Below, one piece after another: positions 56,803 through 64,000 of a DNA stretch of 64,000 bases. The stretch spans positions 1 to 64,000 of the forward strand of contig CACRXP010001413.1 in NCBI GenBank assembly GCA_902702965.1. Direction: 5' to 3'. The translations under genes were made by a program, and so were the position numbers. The DNA comes from Spirometra erinaceieuropaei (lineage: Eukaryota; Platyhelminthes; Cestoda; Diphyllobothriidea; Diphyllobothriidae). The notes under the pieces are model-generated. The model was not told where the DNA came from and did no database searches. It was given only the letters and a program-made list of their open reading frames with translations. How positions within the stretch are numbered: the stretch's first letter is position 1; the number at the start of each line of letters is the position of its first letter.

Positions 56803-57545
56803 TCGACCGAAGGTGTTTTAGTGTTAGTTTACGTTTTGAAGGACCTCGACAGAGGTATAGAAAGATGACTGACAAGTTCTTTGAGAAGCTTGGGTGGAAT
56901 CTCATCTGGTCCTGGAGACTTCGATTCATTCGATGCCTATGATTCTCTTAGGATACGATATTCTGAAAGGTGTATATTGCTTATGCTTGGGGTCAGTAGT
57001 TCTTCTGTTGAGGGAGGAAGCAACCTTGTCTCGATTTTGTAGAAGGATTGGAAGAATTGTGAGAAGTAAACAGTCGTATCCCTGCTATAAGCGATTTCAG
57101 CGCCATCCCATTGTCCTTTTGAGAAGATTTGATGTCTGTTCTTTGTACTTCTTTTGAGGTGGCTGTAGATTCATCATGGACTCCGCGTTGCTTTTCGTAG
57201 CAAATTTTTCTCCAATTATTGGCGCGTTTTAGTGATCATACTTCTCATTTTGTTTCTTTGTGTCTTGTTATCGTTGAAACATTAGACTTGCTCAGTGATG
57301 CAGTATCTTCTCCACGATTATCGCTCCCTGTTTGTTTCCTTCTTTGGGTTTATATCTAGCCATTCAAACCCTTTACTGGGTCCTGCATCTATTAGTGGGC
57401 AGCGGCTGTTGGTGAACTGCAAAAATACATTATTAAACAACTACCAATCCTTGCTGGGATTACCTGTAAACATTAGGCCCCAATCGAGAAAGGATATATC
57501 TGCTCTCATCTGATCGAATTTGCCTCGCCAAATTTCACGTCCTTC

Positions 57546-57758
57546 TTAGTCAAGAGTAAGCAAAACGGAGAATAAAGAATCATCCCACATAAGCATTACA
57601 TAGTCACTTCGGCCGAGCGGTGGTACGGGGACAATCTCGTCTATACAGTCTGATGTTTCCGCTAAAACTAAATCCAGACACTTATTCCTTTGTCCTTCAA
57701 GTATTCTCGTTGAAAACATTGTATCTTGTGTGAGGAGCGCCTTCGATGTTTTGTCCAC
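57546..57758 (-). pseudogene. CR1 endonuclease C-terminal part
   Basis: Contains STRILEGQRNKCLDLVLAET, CIDEIVPVPPLGRSDYVMLM, equivalent to the CLDLVFT...LGxSDHxxLxW end of the domain; the catalytic His is changed to Tyr (SDY). Confidence 0.7.
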
Positions 57759-58210
57759 TACTTGGTTGTCGAAGGTTGATTTTGGGCGTGACGTTTAGAT
57801 AGCGTTCCAGCAAATTCCTGGTGCGTTGTCTATTACCGCCCCACTACATGAATGTCGGCGACTCGGTCTGTTCTAGGTAATCATCAGATAAAATAAACAT
57901 CGACGCACGGGAAACCAATAGTCCTGATGGACAACCAAGTAGTTTCCACGTTGCACGCAAACTTGGTGGTCTTTTCCGACACCACCAGGACTTTTCTCAC
58001 ATACACAATTATAGCACCACCCTGACCGTGTCCTCTGTCCTTCCGATGTATTTGTTTCCTGGCTAATGCTATTCCGTTGCCACTAATGCCCCGGGGAGCC
58101 AGATTTCGGTGACTGCTGTAGCATCCTGAGATAGTTCGGCAAGACGAATTTTCGACCCATAAGTTTTCGATACGATGCTTAGGACATTTGCATACAAACG
58201 CCTTAATTTT

Positions 58211-58930
58211 CCGCCAGCCAAATTTCCCGTTGCGTTCGTCACTGTAGGGGGGAATTACTGCGTTGCCGCGGGCATCATATCTATTAGCCCGTTCCTTTGC
58301 TTGATGGGTTTCCTCAACATCTGTCTATCCGTCCAGAACTCTGGGCGTTTAGGATTAAGTTATACTCTCGTTCCGATCGGCCGATTCCATGACGGGGTCT
58401 GCGGTAGTTAACTAGTTGTCATCGTTCTTGGTATTACTGGCTGTTTCAGCTGGAACATCATATGTTTCTGAATTGCTTTCCTCTTGAAGATATCCAGGTT
58501 GTTTTCGTCACCGTATAACCTCGATTTTAATTCCGAAACAAGTTACCAACGCTTCAGCGTCCCGCTGGAGAATAAACCTGTTGAAAAAAGCCTCTTTATG
58601 CGAGTTACTGGGGTTGGCATTTTCAGACAGAATCAGTTTCATTTGCTCTTTTGGTCTCCAGTATAATTTTAGAGGACGGGGTCGTAGCACTGTCATCCTA
58701 CTTTCACTTATTTTTGTGATCTGAAACAAATAAATAGTTTTATTCAATACCACTGGTGCTACTTTCATTGCATGGAAGCATAAACTTTCGAGCGGATTTT
58801 AAAACAGGTAGTCAGTTATTGCATGATGCAAAATTCGTGCTTGAAAATAAACAGTCTGATATAAAAAACGGTTAGCGAACAGTGAACAAAACTCTCTTTT
58901 TCGAAAGGAGGAAAATAGATATGGGTAATT
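58211..58930. other. No recognisable gene
   Basis: Possibly 5' sequence of the CR1 element. Open frames at 58175-58411 (plus) and 58768-58508 (minus) show no family signature. Confidence 0.3.
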
Positions 58931-59102
58931 AGTCAGGATAGCATTACCAACAACGACAAGGGAGACTGGAATGGCCATTTCTGGCTTATTAGTCGTCGTC
59001 AGCCAACCATACCCAACCTCGAAGTGTGAAACACCTGGGGCTCGAACTCGCGACCCGTAAGTTAGAAGTCCAACGCCTCTAACCACTGGACCAGGCGCTC
59101 AC
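58931..59102 (-). repeat. tRNA-derived SINE, copy 4 (best preserved)
   Basis: On the minus strand GAGCGCCTGGTCCAGTGGTT gives the tRNA 5' end and A box, GGTCGCGAGTTCGAGCCCC the B box, followed by the body with GACGACGACTAATAAGCCAG and CCAGTCTCCCTTGTCGTTGT. The tRNA-like stems are not fully paired, so it is not a working tRNA gene. Confidence 0.78.
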
Positions 59103-59142
59103 TGTCCTGTCGGTTTCGATCGGGAATATGCAATGGTAGAGG

Positions 59143-59290
59143 GGGCGCTCACTCGTCCCGTTGTGCCTTATGGGCTCTCCCTCGATCCCAACCAGCAGCC
59201 GCACAGCGGCGCATGGTATAAGCTCGAGAGAGCCCTAATGGACAAAGGGACGGGCGGGTTCCGTAGAAACGGTCGGTGAGCACCCCCCCT
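59143..59290. repeat. Imperfect inverted repeat beside SINE
   Basis: GGGCGCTCAC with CGTCCCGTTGTGCCTTATGG and CTCTCCCTCGA is mirrored by TCGAGAGAGCCCTAATGGAC, AAAGGGACGGG and GGTGAGCACCCC; the right arm carries about 20 extra bases. The loop is about 37 bases. Confidence 0.65.
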
Positions 59291-59746
59291 AGGAAAGCTG
59301 ATTAGTTTTTAAGAAGAAAGAAGCCGTCACTCATGGAAAAGTAGATATGCGGGTAGGATAGGACCGTCCTGCATATGGTAGTATAGAAGGGTCCGAAACG
59401 GACATCGTAGGAGTATAATTCCTAAACCGGATGAGGCTATTTGCTGCAGATGCGGTCATAATATTTTGCATTGCCAACATATGCAACCGTCAAGGATGGC
59501 GAGACGAAAAGAATCCAACCGCGGTCGGTTGCAGTCCCCTTAGAGTCCAGCCGTGGCGGGGACATTAAAGGCTGCGTCAGCCACCGAAGCGTGGGAGATG
59601 TGACCATGACACTTCTTTGCTGACCCACCAAACTAGTAGATGAAGGCGAAAACAGAGGAGTCCGCCATGACCGTCACCTAATCGCTTGGGGTTGAAATGA
59701 GGAGATGGCAGTAAAAGCCGCGAAAAGCATCGCTGCAGGGGAGGAG
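59291..59746. other. No recognisable gene
   Basis: No readable motif on either strand. Confidence 0.3.
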
Positions 59747-60188
59747 AATAAATAAATAAATAAATTTTTATTTAATGCCACTTTACAGGCATTGTCAAGG
59801 GAAGCGATTGAACACAAATCCAACCAGCAGTGAAAAAAACTCCTGAGCTTAAGGGATAAAAATATAGTTGATGGTGGTTTTTGTGGTTTGGAGGGCTCAG
59901 GAGAAAAAACTGCCGGCGGTGGGAGAATATCGACCGTCAAGAAGGGGGGAGGTTGCACGGTATCGGAGATTTTCAGACGTCAAATTCCTTTCATGAAGCT
60001 GGGGATAGTCAAAGTAGAGGCGTTGAGGAACAGCTGGTGAGACCGGCCATAGTGTTCAGAGACCACAAACGCCATCGCTACGGTACAGTCGATCAGTAGA
60101 TTCAGCACCCAAAATTTGTGGGAGCTTTTCTGAATGCAAAAATCGAGTAATAGTTCTCTTAAATAAAGGATAATTTTGCAGAGTTTTC
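59747..60188 (-). mobile_element. 3' end of a minus-strand LINE with (TTTA)n tail
   Basis: On the minus strand GGCATTAAATAAAAA is followed by TTTA repeats (59765-59747), as in LINE 3' ends. Upstream (minus) sequence has no coding motif and is cut by the N gap. It may be the tail of the CR1-like fragment at 60360. Confidence 0.5.
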
Positions 60189-60229
60189 NNNNNNNNNNNN
60201 NNNNNNNNNNNNNNNNNNNNNNNNNNNNN
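60189..60229. other. Assembly gap, 41 N
   Basis: Run of N. Confidence 1.
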
Positions 60230-60359
60230 TGGGAAAAAATTTTACCTTATATAGAAAGGCGACTTTTAAAACGGACTCAAGTAAAAAAACAGGCATTAAT
60301 TACTTAAGAATATCCAGATAAATGCAGAGCTTCACTTATCTTTGAAATTGAGCTGCGCG

Positions 60360-60700
60360 CCTTGACCTTGAAGGTGAAATCCACGCAGTCTTCCACTCAG
60401 GAGGCAGTCTGCCTGCATCAAGAGAGGCTTGGAAGAGGACGCTCAGAGGTTCTGCCAATTCTGTGGCTAATTCCTTCAACAACTTTGCCGGTATTTCGTC
60501 AGGACCGGGCGAAGTCCCTTTTTTAGCTTCAGTAATTCCTTTGTAGAAGTTGTTCTAAGCGTTTCGTTTGCTGGAAGATTGGTCTTTTTAGGCTCGTATG
60601 CAGAACTGGTAGTATCGAAGTCCACGTTTTGCAAAGGTAGTGTCGTAAATTGATGACGATGCGAATATTGCTGTCTGTGATTCAATTTTCTAAAATCCGG
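60360..60700 (-). pseudogene. CR1-like LINE RT fragment
   Basis: The minus strand reads AKKGTSPGPDEIPAKLLKEL and then ATELAEPLSVLFQASLDAG and RLPPEWKTAWISP, the strongly conserved N-terminal RT block of CR1. The part before it (60685-60530) is the linker region in another frame. Confidence 0.72.
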
Positions 60701-61550
60701 TTGACTGCAGGAGCATCCAGAGTGCGGAAATCTCGAAGAATATTAACCCCTCGGAGGACGAAAATTTGAAACCAAATTCGAAACGCGCGCGCATCGGTGT
60801 AGATTTAGTAGCCAATTAAAAACAGGCGATTGTAAAAATCTAAGCGACGGTTTCCACTTGAATAAACAAGAAGTGTATTATCTTCTACTAAATCCCAGGA
60901 GGGCCCTCTCCAAAGTCCAGAATTTGGGTGTTCGGGAATGAAACGCTCAATGGCAACTCTATGCTTTCCTGTATGAGGTGCTTGTATAATTAAAATTTAA
61001 ATACCGATGATTTAGGCGGTGACCTATGTTCTAGTGAGAGATTATTCCAAAGCAAGGCATGTCTGGATGCAAAAAGAGAGGGCGTTTATATATAGCGAAA
61101 AGAGGCGGCGGAGTCACCATGGAGGAATTACGCGTGTCATAGGACTAATCTCTCGGAGTGAGGGCGTTAGAATGCGGAAAATTGGAGCTAGAACTAATGT
61201 GAAACAGGAAGCGAAGGCCAGCTTCGAGTCTTCTAATCCATCAAAATTGAATGCTCGCCAAGTGACATCTCTCAGTAAAATAAATACTAGGTGCAGCTTA
61301 GGAGAAGCATTTCAAGTAAAAACCCTGCAAATTTTCGATTTTTTTACAGTCTTGAGCGTTCATTAAACCGAAGAAAGGACAGTAGTACCCCGGGGGGGGG
61401 GGGGGTGAGATCAAACATTTGCTAAATTCGTAGCTTATTTTCGGAATGAAAAAATATGCGATATGAACCCACATGCCTGCGCAGTTTTAGAAGAGATTCT
61501 ACCTGTATAAGGCGATTAGGTAAATTTACTTGTATAACTTAAACCTAGGT
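60701..61550. other. No recognisable gene; poly-G run at 61392-61405
   Basis: A 115-codon open frame (61019-61366, plus) has no motif I recognise. The 14-G run follows CCCC and is a likely assembly weak point. Confidence 0.35.
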
Positions 61551-61553
61551 CCT

Positions 61554-62080
61554 TTATGGTGAAGCATTCTGAGGGCGGGTTATACTGGAAAATAATGGGG
61601 CCAAGAAGCTTACCAGGCCCAAAAGACATAAAACTACTTTTTGACGAGGAAAACGCCATCTGCCATGTTGAACTCCATCTCCATAATCATAGTAACTAGG
61701 CATTAATTTTTTTACGTACCCACTTGCGGTGTCCTTAGAATGTGAGCGGACAAACTTGAGGTCATCGCTATAGCTAAAATTTTGCAAATATCTGATTTCA
61801 GTCGAAATATCATTCCTGTAAAGAAGGAGGTGTTTCGGACCCAGAAGCGTTCCTTGAACTAGGCCACAAGTGATCGAGTGAGGTGTTGAGTAGTTATTAC
61901 TAACCATGACTTTCTTATATCGGTTAGACAGGTGGGACCAGATGAAGTCGAGTAGAGGACGTCGGATGACGAGGGCCCTCTATTTTACCAAAACACGTTT
62001 ATGTGGAACCCTGTCGAAGGCGTTGCTAGGGCCAGGACCTTTACTTCCCCGTCTGGCTAGAGCAATTGGCTTAGTGGGAT
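61554..62080 (-). pseudogene. LINE (CR1/Jockey-like) RT fragment
   Basis: The minus strand reads NAFDRVPHKRVLVK (A motif), IRRPLLDFIWSHLSNRYKKV, then MVSNNYSTPHSITCGLVQGT with LLGPKHLLLYRNDI (B motif, GVPQGS-type, altered) and NFSYSDDLKFV, the C motif with FADD changed to YSDD. A TAG lies after the A motif. The sequence after the C motif is frameshifted. Different in wording from the other LINEs in this window. Confidence 0.68.
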
Positions 62081-62384
62081 ATAAATTTAAGTGAGATCCT
62101 CTGAGACGCGTTCGCCAGATATGAAGACGAGGACGACGTACGGAATCCTAACATGGCTTCAACTTTTTGCTGTCGACTAAGTGACCCGAGGAATCCGCCA
62201 GGGTTGTTTTTGACTTCCGCTCATTTCAAGACGTTTTTTCCGTCTCCTCTAGTCACGAGTTCCTGTATAAGCATTTAAGTATGTGCTCTGTAGTGCACTC
62301 GGGGTAATTAAGAGGACATGAGGACAATGGTAATTCGGGTGACTCAGTTATATCACCGATTGGTATAGCAGAATTCTCGTCATT

Positions 62385-62880
62385 TCAAGTAAGAGGCGCA
62401 GACAAGGTGGATCTTATGACTACGATAAGTAATATCTTCGTGGCATCTCCTGAGTCGCCTTTCGCAGAAATCAGGCCTGCCTTTGTCAGACGTTTTGTTA
62501 TCGTCTTCATACTGTTATCCTTGCCCGCATCTGTACTTACTGAGTCATTACCCCTGTTCGGAGATACTCTTAAAATGTTACTTTTCACGTTTATCATTTT
62601 GACTCTAACATTGGCAACAGCCTTCTGGTTAGCAGTGTTCTGATGCATAGGCGTCCTTAATTCCTCAAGCTCGGTTTCAAGTTTTGACTTTGATAGAGAT
62701 ATATACACATCCAACGCAAGGTTCATCCACGTTCCCCACACTTTTCTCCGTAATTACGCTCCTAGCGAGCTTTGCCAGTCCGCGGCCGGGATCGTCAACA
62801 AAGCGAGAACAGATCCTGGATGCGAAGGCCATCTCATCGGACTTCTCTTCTAGCAACATGTCAGTTCTGGTCATACTAAT
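62385..62880 (-). pseudogene. Unknown coding remnant in two frames
   Basis: At 62874-62677 the minus strand reads TRTDMLLEEKSDEMAFASRI and LAKLARSVITEK; shifting by one base near 62745, it continues WTWMNLALDVYISLSKSKLE and a Lys/Asn-rich stretch to 62385. The charged, helix-like character could be that of a LINE ORF1 or of a host gene exon. I do not recognise it. The hydrophobic frame on the opposite strand (62407-62643) is a shadow. Confidence 0.3.
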
Positions 62881-64000
62881 GTCGATAACCTGTTGTGACT
62901 ACATTACTGTTTGGATAAGAGGGTAAATATGTTTTCGTCTTAGAGATTATAACAAATAATTTTGACTGTATATGCTAAAGTATAACGGGCATTTAAATTT
63001 TAGTAACCGAAAAAAGATACTTTAAATTTCGAAATTCGTGTAATGTTTGTTCAAAGACGACGCAGTCGTTCTCAGGTCTCGAAGCGTTTGAATAATTTCG
63101 GATCCTCTAGGACTCTGAACGTCCGTTTTCCCAGGCTATATGTAACCGCAAATCGACTGCGTAGTCAGTTGTAAAGAGGTAGCCACAGTTTTCCCGATTT
63201 CGGCTTACTCACCCTAGATTCCTTGCGACTTGCCAGTTACTCATTGGCAATATGTGGGCTAGCCACCAATCTGTACTTTTATACTGGCCATTTCAAATTC
63301 TCATATGTGAATACTTGCGGTTTCAACCACCCTACGTTATCCTTCCATTCATTGTCAAATGCTCATGTCTACTGGTCTGTTCATTAAAATTACCGGTATC
63401 GTTTGGAGGACCTATAAATATCGAGGACAACTGATGTTCATCCTCCGTGGACCGGAGAACCTTCTCCCCGACGCTTTCTCACGTCATCACCGTCCTTGAT
63501 TCTCGGGCCAACCAAGGATCTTATCTAGGCCAACCCGTCCCTCTCAGTTCCCTATTTCGTCTGAACCCCAACCCGTCTTTCCTTTGTCTCAAATAATCCC
63601 CAACCTCCCTCCTGTGTTCTCATTGAAGGTTGAATAAAAGAATTTCCACACGTAGCACAGTTGGACCGCTTACGCGATCGAACTGCACTGGAAAGTAAAC
63701 TGTACTTTATTCAGTTTTTCTGACGAATTTTTGCACATGAAAATATCCTGCGATAACAGAAAATGATTCTGCACGTGCGGTTCCGGTGTCAATATCGGAG
63801 AAAGTTACTGCGAACCAGTTATCCAAGTCGAAATAGTCCCGGTTGGAGCGCAGAATAATACCGTTACATTCAGCCAGGCTGTTGGGGTCAAGTTTTTATA
63901 TGGCTTGCAGTTACAAGCGCCAGAATAACGCGAACAAAATAAAAATTGGAGAAAAACAAAAACGATACATAGGCGGTGAAAATCTCCCCTAGTGCATTGT
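62881..64000. other. No recognisable gene
   Basis: AT-rich to 63200, then a pyrimidine-rich stretch (63430-63620) ending in GGTTGAATAAAAGAATTTCC, which could be the polyadenylation part of an LTR. No partner LTR is seen in the window. Confidence 0.3.

Larger units (their letters stand above)
55941..58210 (-). mobile_element. CR1-like LINE, decayed
   Basis: The minus strand gives in order: endonuclease SIVSKTYGSKIRLAELSQD and AVTEIWLPG (58190-58090), GGAIIVYVRK (about 58020), SDYVMLMWDDSLF (57620-57560); RT SKSPGPDEIPPKLLKELVS (about 56920-56870), NLLSNCQHGFRKGRSC (56660-56610), NFQKAFDTMPHH (A motif, near 56530) and ADDMEIRTENPEC (C motif, near 56260). Frames change repeatedly and stops are common. 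The region 57560-56960 between the endonuclease and RT is less readable. Confidence 0.75.

Noticed and set aside
58931..59102. A functional tRNA gene
   Set aside because: A and B boxes are present but the anticodon and acceptor stems do not pair properly and the segment continues into a SINE body shared with other copies.
62407..62643. A hydrophobic 78-codon plus-strand frame as a small membrane protein
   Set aside because: It is the antisense of a charged minus-strand frame that looks more like real coding sequence.

Overview
The window looks like nuclear DNA of a flatworm, most probably a tapeworm of the Diphyllobothriidea (Schistocephalus/Spirometra/Dibothriocephalus type). This is inference. 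It rests on four things: several copies of an RTE-like retrotransposon whose ORF ends in C2H2 zinc fingers, a family I recall as very common in those genomes; CR1-like, BEL/Pao, Ty3/Gypsy and GIY-YIG (Penelope-like) retroelements side by side; tRNA-derived SINEs; and a host gene with a 36-nt mini-intron. Nothing bacterial is present: no operons, CRISPR array or rRNA.

Only two host genes are clear, both on the minus strand. One (28915-30976, two exons) encodes a ribosomal-L1-domain nucleolar protein like RSL1D1/Utp30. The other (50511-51121, three exons with an 8-nt coding first exon and a 36-nt in-frame mini-intron) encodes U1 snRNP protein C. The 3' end of a second U1-C copy lies on the plus strand at 22891-22970, directly right of a 385-N gap.

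The rest is a layered graveyard of transposons. Region 0.8-6.1 kb: a decayed Ty3/Gypsy element (minus) split by a 995-bp foldback element with 376-bp arms and a CGA target duplication. Region 6.9-12.6 kb: decayed RTE copies (minus). Region 13.0-18.5 kb: another RTE copy (plus), head-to-head with the former, followed by a GIY-YIG retroelement end (18.5-19.3 kb). Region 19.3-28.9 kb: almost nothing recognisable apart from the U1-C remnant. Region 31.5-31.8 kb: an RTE RT fragment. Region 32475-38509: a very young BEL/Pao element (325-bp LTRs with one mismatch, AGGTC target duplication) whose polyprotein frame carries two stops. Region 38.9-43.15 kb: a near-intact CR1-like LINE with one stop in each ORF, itself inserted in an older CR1-like element. 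Region 44.3-46.1 kb: a GIY-YIG retroelement (minus) and an RTE 3' end (plus). Region 47.4-48.2 kb and 58.9-59.1 kb: four copies of one tRNA-derived SINE. Region 55.9-62.1 kb: fragments of at least three CR1/Jockey-like LINEs on the minus strand.

There is no pathway shared by the two genes beyond both acting in RNA biology (splicing and ribosome assembly). I did not find a novel defence or biosynthetic system. The most useful observations are the U1-C gene structure and its second copy, the hidden two-exon RSL1D1-like gene, the foldback-in-Gypsy and LINE-in-LINE nesting, and the contrast between near-identical BEL LTRs and an interrupted coding frame. All homology calls are by eye; no search was run.
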